From positions 1 through 28,476 of the forward strand of contig CABUJR010000017.1 of assembly GCA_902492015.1 (NCBI GenBank): DNA of 28,476 bases, read 5' to 3'. This document shows positions 1 through 6,399 of this stretch, in pieces. The position numbers and the translations under genes were made by a program. Position 1 is the first letter of the stretch. Each line of letters begins with the position of its first letter. Source of the stretch: an uncultured Eubacteriales bacterium (lineage in GTDB: Bacteria; Bacillota; Clostridia; TANB77; CAG-508). Under the pieces are notes generated by a model that was given only the letters and a program-made list of their open reading frames with translations, made no database searches and had not been told where the DNA came from.

Positions 1-80
1 ACGACATGTTAAAATTATGTTATGAAAAAGCGGTAATTTAATATTGCAAATTATAGTACATAAAAATTTTAATTTAAAAC

Positions 81-109
81 TTGTAAAATAATTAGTAAAG
101 TTATATAAT
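81..109 (+). promoter_or_regulatory. Promoter of tRNA-Gln
   Basis: A -35 box TTGTAA (81-86) and a perfect -10 box TATAAT (104-109) are separated by 17 bases. They lie 25 bases upstream of the first base of the tRNA. This fits a vegetative sigma-A promoter for the tRNA. Bases 1-80 are AT-rich and I see no gene or other site in them. Confidence 0.7.
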
Positions 110-133
110 GATTAAGAATTTTAAATTAAATAT

Positions 134-208
134 TGGGGTATCGCCAAGCGGTAAGGCATCGGACTCTGACTCCGACATTCCTGTGTTCGAATCACAGTAC
201 CCCAGCCA
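134..208 (+). tRNA. tRNA-Gln (anticodon CUG)
   Basis: The full cloverleaf can be drawn. The acceptor stem TGGGGTA (134-140) pairs with TACCCCA (198-204). There is a short D arm with GCC/GGC. The anticodon stem TCGGA/TCCGA (159-163/171-175) encloses the loop CTCTGAC with anticodon CTG at 166-168, U33 and A37. The T arm CTGTG/CACAG carries the TTCGAAT loop. The discriminator base is G205 and CCA is encoded at 206-208. CUG reads the CAG glutamine codon, which is rare in this AT-rich window, so this is probably the minor glutamine isoacceptor. The gene appears to be a single transcription unit. Confidence 0.97.
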
Positions 209-217
209 AATTTTTTA

Positions 218-322
218 ATGATAAAAAATGAAAAAAGTACTAATATACATATACAGAATCAAAATGGAAATGAAAATACTTTTTGTCATATTACTGTAAA
301 TAGAAGAAAAGTTATGGAATAA
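218..322 (+). CDS. Possible 34-residue peptide (doubtful)
   Basis: An ATG ten bases after the encoded CCA of tRNA-Gln opens a 34-codon frame that begins MIKNEKSTNIHIQNQNGNEN and ends in RRKVME. The composition is polar and plausible for a protein. However, no Shine-Dalgarno sequence precedes the ATG, no promoter separates it from the tRNA, and I recognise no family. It may be chance or the tail of a decayed gene next to the tRNA. Confidence 0.15.
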   Translation: MIKNEKSTNIHIQNQNGNENTFCHITVNRRKVME

Positions 323-350
323 AAATCTAAGATATATAAAATTTATTAAA

Positions 351-388
351 AAAAGAAAAGGTCGGGGGTAAATCTGACCTTTTCTTTT
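351..388. terminator. Bidirectional terminator between tRNA-Gln and the SCIFF remnant
   Basis: AAAAGAAAAGGTC (351-363) is exactly complementary to GACCTTTTCTTTT (376-388), giving a 13-bp stem with a 12-base loop. The outer part of the stem is A-rich on one side and T-rich on the other, so it can act on both strands. On the minus strand the hairpin is followed by further T residues, and it sits just after the stop codon of the minus-strand remnant. It separates two convergent units. Confidence 0.75.
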
Positions 389-447
389 AAAACACAATGT
401 AGTGTGAGCATGGTCAACGTGACATTTTACTTTTTATTTTCACCCTA

Positions 448-561
448 CTAATTTCCAACTGTGCAAGAATTCTTGCAAACGGATTGACAAGATGGTTGAC
501 ACTCTCCACATCCACCATGTTCTATAGTTGATTGCAGTGGCTTTATATTAAGAGTGTTTTT
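448..561 (-). pseudogene. SCIFF-like ranthipeptide precursor remnant (no start codon, one Cys lost)
   Basis: Read on the minus strand, this frame encodes 37 residues ending in CGECQPSCQSVCKNSCTVGN, then two TAG stops (448-450 and 445-447). From memory of the family, this is close to the core of SCIFF (six cysteines in forty-five residues), the clostridial radical-SAM-modified peptide precursor. The N-terminal part, KNTLNIKPLQSTIEH, also resembles SCIFF leaders, which usually begin MKHIKTLN. Two defects are visible. No ATG, GTG or TTG lies between the in-frame TAA (562-564) and the conserved part. The peptide also stops before the usual sixth cysteine, so only five remain. A consensus AGGAGG (565-570), a promoter (652-679) and a terminator (351-388) are intact, so the loss looks recent, or start-site use is unusual. 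No radical SAM maturase is in the window. Confidence 0.7.
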
Positions 562-564
562 TTA

Positions 565-570
565 CCTCCT
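565..570 (-). promoter_or_regulatory. Ribosome binding site left without a start codon
   Basis: The minus strand carries a consensus AGGAGG here, followed by TAAAAAAACACTC. A start codon would be expected 6-9 bases downstream, but there is none. The site marks where the SCIFF-like precursor should begin and suggests that a short deletion removed the ATG and the first few codons. Confidence 0.6.
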
Positions 571-651
571 TTTGTAATTACAACAAAGAGCTTTACAGAT
601 AAGACTGCAAGCTAGGTTGTAATCTAAAAGTAAACCATATAGCAATAATAA

Positions 652-679
652 TTATAGTTAAATAAAAATATTGTACAAT
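652..679 (-). promoter_or_regulatory. Promoter of the SCIFF-like remnant (minus strand)
   Basis: On the minus strand TTGTAC (679-674) and a perfect TATAAT (657-652) are spaced by 16 bases. They point toward the AGGAGG at 565-570, leaving a 5' leader of roughly 75 bases. The -35 box is half of the palindrome TTGTACAA, shared with the divergent promoter of the gene at 737. Confidence 0.55.
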
Positions 680-699
680 TTTTTTTTATTGATATACTA
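672..699 (+). promoter_or_regulatory. Promoter of the double-HEPN gene
   Basis: TTGTAC (672-677) and TATACT (694-699) are spaced by 16 bases, with an extended -10 TGA just upstream of the -10 box. The start codon is about 37 bases downstream. The -35 box overlaps that of the minus-strand promoter through the palindrome TTGTACAA (672-679). The block is nearly identical to the promoter in front of fucO. Confidence 0.6.
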
Positions 700-736
700 A
701 ATAATAATCTATAATTATTTTTGGGGGGCTTAAATT

Positions 737-2788
737 ATGGAAGAAGAAAATATATTTGAAAATTTTGAGAATGTAAAAAGAATATATTTTAAACTTATAG
801 ATATATTTGAAAAACAAAGTTTTAATGAATCAGATTTGCAAGATATTAAAAAATTTTATAAAAGAATTAAAATAAATAATTCAATATTAGCAATTTTGAA
901 TATTATAGAAAGATTAAATATTAGCCAGTTAAATGAAAAGGAATTACAATCAATTTTAAATTGTTTTAATCAATCAAATATAAATTTAGTTGAATTTAGA
1001 AATTGTTTAGCTCATGCTCATTATAATATTGATAGTGATTTCAGTAAAATTTCATTTAAAAAGGGAAATTTTAGATTAGATTTAGAAATAGACGAATTAG
1101 AAGGATTAGCCAGGAGAATAAATGAAACAATAAAAAATAATACAGATACACTAAATATATCATTTGATGGATTAAAATTAAACGAATTTTTAGATAAATT
1201 AGTAAATGGAGAAAATTCAATAGATACAGATGTTGAAGCATATGCAACTGTAATACAGTCATATAACATATATCATGCTTATATGTTTGAAAAATTAGTT
1301 CAATTAGAAGAACAAAAAGATTTTTCATCTTATTTGAAAAATAGAATAATGATAAATTTGAATTTGCCTTATATAAACCAATTTAAAACACAAGAATTTA
1401 TATTTGAATCTTTAAAATTTGAAGAATTATCAGAAGTAAGTAAAGCAGATCTGCTTTATTATATTTTAACTTCTGAATTTAGAGAAGAAACATTAAACTG
1501 TTTTAAGGAAAATTTTCGTGATAATGATGAAAATGAAGTCATGAAAAAAATAGCTATATCGTATTTTTATGGTATAGATGAATATAAAGATTTTGCTCTG
1601 AATTTTTTTAAGTCTAGTGAGAATGAAGATAAAGAAAGTTTAGAGAAAAAATTATTAGAATATAAAGAAAAAAATATAATAGATACGAATGAAGATGAAC
1701 ATAAGATTATTAATCTTATGTTCATGAGACTTCCTAAAATGGGACGAATTAAAGATGGCAGAATAATTCCAGATAAACGTACACTATTTGTTGGATTTGA
1801 AACAAGAGATACTGACAAAACATTTATTTATCCAGATTTTAATTCATTAGTAGATACAGGAACCCAAAAATCATTTGTAGAAAAATATATAAAAGAAAAT
1901 GAAGAAATTTCCAAACAATATACTACTTTAGAAATAGTATCAGAAAAAATTATTACAACTGCAGAATTAGCAATATTTTTATCAGAAAAAATAGATGAAT
2001 TTAAAGTAAGTGAAGAAGTGAGAGATTTTTTTGAAAAAATAAGAATACAAAAACAGAAAACACCAGATGAAAAACCTGGAATAATATATTCTCAAGTTTT
2101 AAAAGATTTCGATAAAAATTTTAAAAAAGATATAGGTCAATTTATTTCAAAAGTTCCTGAAAGTTATAAAGAAGATTTTTCTTTATTAAAATTAGAATCA
2201 TTAATAAAAGAAAACGATTTTTATTCTGCTTATAAAATTATTTTACTTTTATTAAGAAATAAACTAAAACAAAATGAACCTATTGAAAAATTGTTGGAGT
2301 TTAAAAATTGTATTGAAAAGAATTTAAAAGAAGGTAATAGGATTTTTAGAGGTATAATACCATTATTGGATTTAGGTAGTGTATATAATTTATTAGAAGA
2401 TGTTAGTAAAAATAATTTTACTAAGTATATGGATTTTACAGATCTTATTACTCATATAAGAGATGCTTCCGTACATGCATTAGTAGAAATTGATTATTCT
2501 AGAGTTGAGAATAAACAATTTGTAATAAGAAAAGATGCTTCATATAAAGATAAGGAAGATGAATTACATAATATAATGTTTACATTTCAAGATTATATTG
2601 AAAATTCTGGGGATAAAAAAACAACATTTTTAATTTCAAATATTTCAGGTAAAAAAACAATGGTGTTAATGGATATGGGTTCAGATGTTATATTACATAA
2701 TGAACTTGCACGCACACATAAATGGGATGATCATTATAGAGACAATAATACATACACTCATAAATATGATGAATATGATGATAGGTAA
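737..2788 (+). CDS. Unknown protein with two HEPN-type R-x4-H motifs; candidate RNase
   Basis: I do not recognise this 683-residue protein as a named family. Two motifs stand out. Near the N-terminus, in a helical region, is FRNCLAHAHY, with R88, N89 and H93. Near the C-terminus is IRDASVHALV, with R575, D576 and H580. Both have the R-(N/D)-x3-H pattern of HEPN ribonuclease active sites. Both are followed by similar text (H-x-x-x-I-D, then a strand-like stretch, then a helix), which suggests two copies of one fold. The 480 residues between them are mostly predicted helix with no motif I know. The C-terminus is His/Asp/Tyr-rich. There is no signal peptide or membrane segment, so it is probably cytosolic. 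The start is supported by a G6 ribosome binding site (723-728) eight bases upstream and by its own promoter. HEPN proteins often act in phage defence or as toxins, but no partner gene is adjacent, so that role is inference. Confidence 0.6.
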   Translation: MEEENIFENFENVKRIYFKLIDIFEKQSFNESDLQDIKKFYKRIKINNSILAILNIIERLNISQLNEKELQSILNCFNQSNINLVEFRNCLAHAHYNIDSDFSKISFKKGNFRLDLEIDELEGLARRINETIKNNTDTLNISFDGLKLNEFLDKLVNGENSIDTDVEAYATVIQSYNIYHAYMFEKLVQLEEQKDFSSYLKNRIMINLNLPYINQFKTQEFIFESLKFEELSEVSKADLLYYILTSEFREETLNCFKENFRDNDENEVMKKIAISYFYGIDEYKDFALNFFKSSENEDKESLEKKLLEYKEKNIIDTNEDEHKIINLMFMRLPKMGRIKDGRIIPDKRTLFVGFETRDTDKTFIYPDFNSLVDTGTQKSFVEKYIKENEEISKQYTTLEIVSEKIITTAELAIFLSEKIDEFKVSEEVRDFFEKIRIQKQKTPDEKPGIIYSQVLKDFDKNFKKDIGQFISKVPESYKEDFSLLKLESLIKENDFYSAYKIILLLLRNKLKQNEPIEKLLEFKNCIEKNLKEGNRIFRGIIPLLDLGSVYNLLEDVSKNNFTKYMDFTDLITHIRDASVHALVEIDYSRVENKQFVIRKDASYKDKEDELHNIMFTFQDYIENSGDKKTTFLISNISGKKTMVLMDMGSDVILHNELARTHKWDDHYRDNNTYTHKYDEYDDR

Positions 2789-2800
2789 TATAAAAAATAT

Positions 2801-2829
2801 TTGTATAATTTTTTATTTATTGATATACT
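2801..2829 (+). promoter_or_regulatory. Promoter of fucO
   Basis: TTGTAT (2801-2806) and TATACT (2824-2829) are spaced by 17 bases, with an extended -10 TGA (2821-2823). The block begins 13 bases after the stop codon of the preceding gene. It leaves a leader of about 60 bases before the fucO start, which has a perfect AGGAGG at 2881-2886. Confidence 0.6.
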
Positions 2830-2894
2830 ATTTTTGGTAATAATAAATTTAAGAATAAAATTTTTTTATTCAATATTCAAAGGAGGAAATTAAA

Positions 2895-4049
2895 ATGTCA
2901 GAAAGATTTGTTTTAAATGAAACAGCATATTTTGGTAGAGGATGTAGACAAGAGCTATCAAATGAAATTAAAACAAGAGGTTTTAATAAAGTACTAGTAG
3001 TAACAGATAAAGCACTATATGAATGTGGTGTTACAGGAAAAGTTACATCAATTTTAGATGAAGCAGGAATTGCTTATGAAGTATATTCAGAAGTAAAACC
3101 CAATCCAACAGTAAAAAATGTACAAGATGGTGTAGAAGCATGTAAAAATTCTGGTGCAGACGTAATAGTTGCAGTTGGTGGAGGTTCTGCAATGGATACA
3201 GCAAAAGGAATTTCAATAATAATGACAAATCCAGATAGAGCAGATGTTGTATCTTTAAATGGAGCATCAAATACAGCACATAAAGGAATGCCAATGATTG
3301 CGCTTCCAACAACACATGGAACGGCAGCAGAAGTTACAATAAATTATGTTATAACAGATGAAGAAAGACAAGTAAAAATGGTTTGTGTAGATCCACATGA
3401 TATACCAGTTTTAGCAATAGTAGATTCAGAATTAATGGAATCATTACCAAAAGGAACAGCAGCAGCTACAGGACTTGATGCTCTAACACATGCTGTTGAA
3501 GGATATATAACAAAAGCTCATAATACAATGTCAGATATGTTCCATATGAGAGCAATAGAATTAATATTTGAGAATTTACCTAAAGCTGTAAATGAAAAAG
3601 ATCCAAAAGCTATAGAAAATATGTCAATAGCTCAATATATGGCAGGAATGGGATTTTCAAATGTAGGACTTGGAATAGTTCATTCAATGGCACATCAATT
3701 AGGTGCAGTTTATGATACACCACATGGAATTGCAAATGCAATTTTATTACCAACAGTAATGAGATTTAATGGTGAAGTATGTGCTGATAGATTTAGAGAA
3801 ATTTTATGTCATATTGGTAGACCAGATGCTAGAGATTTAAATGACCAAGATGTTATAAATACTTTTGTATGGAAAATAACAGAATTATCAAAAGCAGTTG
3901 GAGTTACTCAAACAGTTAAAGATACAGGTTGCAAAGAAGAAGATTTAGAAATGCTTGCAGATAAAGCTATGGAAGATCCATGTAAACCTGGAAATCCAAG
4001 AGAAGTAACAAAAGAAGATTTTATAAGATTATATAGAGAAGCTATGTAA
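2895..4049 (+). CDS. fucO: Lactaldehyde reductase / 1,2-propanediol oxidoreductase (iron-dependent alcohol dehydrogenase)
   Basis: This cytosolic group III alcohol dehydrogenase interconverts lactaldehyde and 1,2-propanediol with NAD(H), as in fermentation of fucose or rhamnose. The 384-residue length is normal and the sequence follows E. coli FucO closely from end to end: LNETAYFGRG at the start, AVGGGSAMDTAKG (93-105) for nucleotide binding, GTAAEVTINYVITDEE, CVDPHDIP, ATGLDALTHAVEGYIT, GMGFSNVGLGIVHSMAH and DTPHGIANAILLP. The metal ligands expected for the family are present: D195, H199, H263 and H277. One difference is PTTHGTAAE where FucO has PTTAGTAAE. The start has a perfect AGGAGG eight bases upstream. 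It has its own promoter and terminator, and no other fucose or rhamnose genes are near. Substrate assignment rests on similarity, and another short-chain alcohol is possible. Confidence 0.9.
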   Translation: MSERFVLNETAYFGRGCRQELSNEIKTRGFNKVLVVTDKALYECGVTGKVTSILDEAGIAYEVYSEVKPNPTVKNVQDGVEACKNSGADVIVAVGGGSAMDTAKGISIIMTNPDRADVVSLNGASNTAHKGMPMIALPTTHGTAAEVTINYVITDEERQVKMVCVDPHDIPVLAIVDSELMESLPKGTAAATGLDALTHAVEGYITKAHNTMSDMFHMRAIELIFENLPKAVNEKDPKAIENMSIAQYMAGMGFSNVGLGIVHSMAHQLGAVYDTPHGIANAILLPTVMRFNGEVCADRFREILCHIGRPDARDLNDQDVINTFVWKITELSKAVGVTQTVKDTGCKEEDLEMLADKAMEDPCKPGNPREVTKEDFIRLYREAM

Positions 4050-4151
4050 TTATCTAATTTTGCTTATTATTTTAAATAAAAATACAAATTTTTTGAAATA
4101 TTAAACACAATATAAAATGATATACTAGATAAATATTAAATAAAAATATTA

Positions 4152-4183
4152 GAATAGACTTTTATAAAAAGTCTATTCTTTTT
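4152..4183 (+). terminator. Terminator after fucO
   Basis: GAATAGACTTTT (4152-4163) pairs with AAAAGTCTATTC (4167-4178) around a three-base loop and is followed by TTTTT (4179-4183). This is a classic intrinsic terminator, about 100 bases after the fucO stop. A TGATATACT extended -10-like sequence (4118-4126) lies just upstream of it. Confidence 0.85.
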
Positions 4184-4301
4184 AGCATAAAAGTAAAATG
4201 CTAAGAAGATTAAAAAATATTTTAGTAAAACAATTTATTTTATTCTTATTTTTATATCATAAATGAATAGGTATTTCATATATATTAAAGAGGTGATTTT
4301 T

Positions 4302-5213
4302 TTGGTATATATTAAATTAAAAGAAAATAACGCAATAAAAGGAAAAAATAATATACTAGATTTAATTTTAAAAATGAAAAATAATTTTGAAAAAATAGAA
4401 GAAAAAAATGTTGAAGATAAAATTATTTTAAATTTACCAAATCTTAAAGAAAGAACTTTAGAAAAAGTTTCAAAATATATGAGACAAAATTGTATTGGAC
4501 GAGTTTGTTTATCTAATGAATTATTGGAAAATGAAAAAATGAGAAAATTTTTGGAAGAAGAAAATATAAAAGTTTTTGATGGTAAATGGCTTTTTAAACA
4601 CTTGTTAATTAAAACTTTAGAATATATTGCTATTTCTAAAAAAGAAAGAATAGAGTATCAAGAAATATCTATGCTTACAAATGATATCAATGAAATAATA
4701 GCATATAACATTAAAGAGATTGCTTCAAGAGTAAAAGTTTTTAATATAATAACAGAAAATGAGAAAAAATTTAAAAAAATTGAAAAAGAATTATATACAG
4801 AAAAAGGTATAATTTTAAATATAAATAATAATTATAAAAAAAGCTTAATAAAAAGTGATATAATTTTAAATTTTGATTTTAACGAAGAAGAAGTTAATAA
4901 ATATAGTTTACCTAAAAAAGCATGTATTATAAATTTAAAGGATAAAATAAAAATAAATTCTAAAGCATTTGATGGAATAAATATAAATTTTTATGGAATA
5001 CCACTTCCAAGAAAATACTTAAAAGATATAGTTGAATTTAAGGATTTTGATTCATCAATATTATATGAAAGTTTTATATATAAGAACACTAGCCCAGTTA
5101 ATATAAGTAAGGAATTGGAATTTGATGAAATTAACATAAAATTTTTAGATGGAATTAAAGGAAAAATCAGAAAAAATGAATATTTAAATTTATCAAAAAA
5201 AATAGCAAATTAA
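4302..5213 (+). CDS. Unknown protein upstream of greA, possibly Rossmann-like
   Basis: I do not recognise the family. I choose the TTG at 4302 because AGAGGTGA (4290-4297) sits just upstream. The in-frame ATG at 4263 has no ribosome binding site and would add an odd 13-residue hydrophobic stretch. The product is then 303 residues, starting (M)VYIKLKENNAIKG. It is Lys/Glu/Ile/Asn-rich with no signal peptide or clear membrane segment. The N-terminal half is mainly helical with a strand-helix segment (NCIGRVCLSNELL). The second half alternates strands and helices (VKVFNIITENEKKF, GIILNINN, DIILNFDF, KACIINLKD, GININFYGIPLP), which suggests a nucleotide- or ligand-binding alpha/beta fold. No glycine-rich loop is evident. 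The gene overlaps the greA promoter by its stop codon region only. Confidence 0.75.
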   Translation: MVYIKLKENNAIKGKNNILDLILKMKNNFEKIEEKNVEDKIILNLPNLKERTLEKVSKYMRQNCIGRVCLSNELLENEKMRKFLEEENIKVFDGKWLFKHLLIKTLEYIAISKKERIEYQEISMLTNDINEIIAYNIKEIASRVKVFNIITENEKKFKKIEKELYTEKGIILNINNNYKKSLIKSDIILNFDFNEEEVNKYSLPKKACIINLKDKIKINSKAFDGININFYGIPLPRKYLKDIVEFKDFDSSILYESFIYKNTSPVNISKELEFDEINIKFLDGIKGKIRKNEYLNLSKKIAN

Positions 5214-5214
5214 C

Positions 5215-5243
5215 TTGACAAATTCAAAAATAAACCTTATTAT
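5215..5243 (+). promoter_or_regulatory. Promoter of greA
   Basis: A perfect -35 box TTGACA (5215-5220) is spaced 17 bases from TATTAT (5238-5243). It starts two bases after the stop codon of the upstream gene and lies 36 bases before the greA ATG. This is one of the best sigma-A promoter matches in the window. Confidence 0.8.
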
Positions 5244-5279
5244 ATGTAAGTGTATAAATCAAACAAGGGGGTTCTGATT

Positions 5280-5756
5280 ATGGGAGAAAAAGAATTTTTA
5301 TTAACACAAGAAGGATATGATAATTTAGAAAAAGAATTAGAGAGATTGAAAACAGAAGTAAGATATGAAATAGCAGATAGAATAAAAGTTGCATTAGGTT
5401 TTGGAGATTTATCAGAAAATTCAGAATATGATGAGGCTAAAAATGCTCAAGCTGCTAATGAAATAAAAATAGCTGAATTAGAAGAAAAAATTAAATATGC
5501 AAAAATTATTGATGAATCAGAAATAGATACTGAAGTTGTTCAAGTTGGAAATATTGTTAAAGTATTAGATGTAGAATTTAATGAAACTATTGAATATACA
5601 ATAGTTGGTTCAACAGAAGTTGATGTTGCAAGTAACAAAATTTCTAATGAATCACCAATAGGTCAAGCTTTATTAGGTAAAAAAAGAAATAATGTAGTAG
5701 AAGTTCAAGCTCCTGCCGGAATTATTAAATTAAAAATATTATCAATAAAAAAATAA
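5280..5756 (+). CDS. greA: Transcription elongation factor GreA
   Basis: GreA binds the secondary channel of RNA polymerase and stimulates cleavage of backtracked transcripts. The 158-residue product has the usual architecture. The N-terminal antiparallel coiled coil starts (M)GEKEFLLTQEGYDNLEKEL and contains the acidic tip region GDLSENSEYDEAKNAQ. The C-terminal FKBP-like domain contains VGNIVKVLD, YTIVGSTEVD and ISNESPIGQALLGKK. I place the start at the ATG at 5280, after the AAGGGGG site. A longer in-frame reading from 5250 would add ten residues that overlap the ribosome binding site and is unlikely. The gene has its own promoter and terminator. Confidence 0.96.
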   Translation: MGEKEFLLTQEGYDNLEKELERLKTEVRYEIADRIKVALGFGDLSENSEYDEAKNAQAANEIKIAELEEKIKYAKIIDESEIDTEVVQVGNIVKVLDVEFNETIEYTIVGSTEVDVASNKISNESPIGQALLGKKRNNVVEVQAPAGIIKLKILSIKK

Positions 5757-5762
5757 ATAAAA

Positions 5763-5796
5763 AGGATATATGGGCTTTTCATATATCCTATTTTTT
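5763..5796 (+). terminator. Terminator after greA
   Basis: AGGATATATG (5763-5772) pairs perfectly with CATATATCCT (5780-5789) around a seven-base loop, followed by ATTTTTT. It begins seven bases after the greA stop codon and makes greA a single-gene unit. Confidence 0.9.
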
Positions 5797-5838
5797 CGTT
5801 ATAAAATATAAATAGAAAATTTAGTAAAGGAGATTTTT

Positions 5839-6279
5839 ATGAAAAGAATAAGGGTTGCTGGAATAGTAGAAATGGATGGCGGTTTTGCACTTATGCACAG
5901 AACTAATGTTAAACCAACACCAAACACAAATAAACCTTATGGTGAATACTATGTTTTTCCAGGTGGTGGTTTTGAACCAGAAGATAAAAGTTTAGAAGAG
6001 GCTGTAAAAAGAGAAATTTTAGAAGAATTTGGTATAGAAGTTGAAGTAAAAAGTCAAGTTTATTATATGAAAATAGATAATGAAGCAGAGGAATACTTAT
6101 ATTATTGTATATATAAATCTGGAATTCTTGGAACAGGAACAGGACCTGAATTTTCAGGTGATCCCAAATATAAAGATAGAGGAAATTATATTCCAACAAT
6201 AGTAAAAAAAGATGAAGTAAAAAATATAAGACTAATTCCAGAGAATTTTAAAGAAGAATTTATAGAGAAATTTTGCTAG
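5839..6279 (+). CDS. Nudix hydrolase
   Basis: Nudix hydrolases cleave nucleoside diphosphates linked to another moiety, using metal held by the Nudix helix. The 146-residue product has the core FPGGGFEPEDKSLEEAVKRE followed by ILEEFGIEV, matching G-x5-E-x7-REUxEExGU except for one extra residue in the loop before the helix. The glutamates of the REILEEFG segment that bind metal are present. The N-terminal strand (MKRIRVAGIVEMDGGFALMHR) and the late segment with IPTIVKKDEVKNIRLIPE complete the fold. An AAAGGAG site lies seven bases before the ATG. The substrate cannot be told from the sequence. It lies between greA and pyrH with no obvious own promoter. Confidence 0.88.
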   Translation: MKRIRVAGIVEMDGGFALMHRTNVKPTPNTNKPYGEYYVFPGGGFEPEDKSLEEAVKREILEEFGIEVEVKSQVYYMKIDNEAEEYLYYCIYKSGILGTGTGPEFSGDPKYKDRGNYIPTIVKKDEVKNIRLIPENFKEEFIEKFC

Positions 6280-6311
6280 AAAAAATAATATAAAAATTTA
6301 TATAAAAAATA

Positions 6312-6340
6312 GTGTCAAAAAAAATATTTTATGATAGAAT
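6312..6340 (+). promoter_or_regulatory. Promoter of the pyrH-polC operon
   Basis: TAGAAT (6335-6340) with an extended -10 TGA (6332-6334) is spaced 17 bases from GTGTCA (6312-6317), a four-of-six match to TTGACA. The pyrH start codon is 59 bases downstream. No other promoter of similar quality was noticed before the end of polC. Confidence 0.5.
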
Positions 6341-6399
6341 ATAAAAAATATAAATTGGATATTTGTTTATCTAATAAAAATAAAAAAAGGAGCAACAAA

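Noticed and set aside
215..397. A 60-codon minus-strand open frame
   Set aside because: It runs through the terminator hairpin at 351-388, has no ribosome binding site and has a low-complexity Phe/Ile/Tyr composition typical of AT-rich non-coding DNA.
134..736. tRNA-Gln 3' end as an integration site for a genomic island carrying the HEPN gene
   Set aside because: I found no second copy of the tRNA 3' end (CACAGTACCCCAGCCA) downstream in the window and no integrase, so there is no support beyond position.
737..2788. Assignment of the double-HEPN protein as a small Cas13
   Set aside because: The protein has two R-x4-H motifs, but no CRISPR array is nearby, it is shorter than typical Cas13 and I recognise no other Cas13 features.
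4263..4301. ATG at 4263 as the start of the gene upstream of greA
   Set aside because: It has no ribosome binding site, and the in-frame TTG at 4302 lies right after AGAGGTGA.
6331..6399. N-terminal extension of pyrH from ATG 6331
   Set aside because: It overlaps the promoter -10 region, lacks a ribosome binding site and adds residues foreign to UMP kinases.
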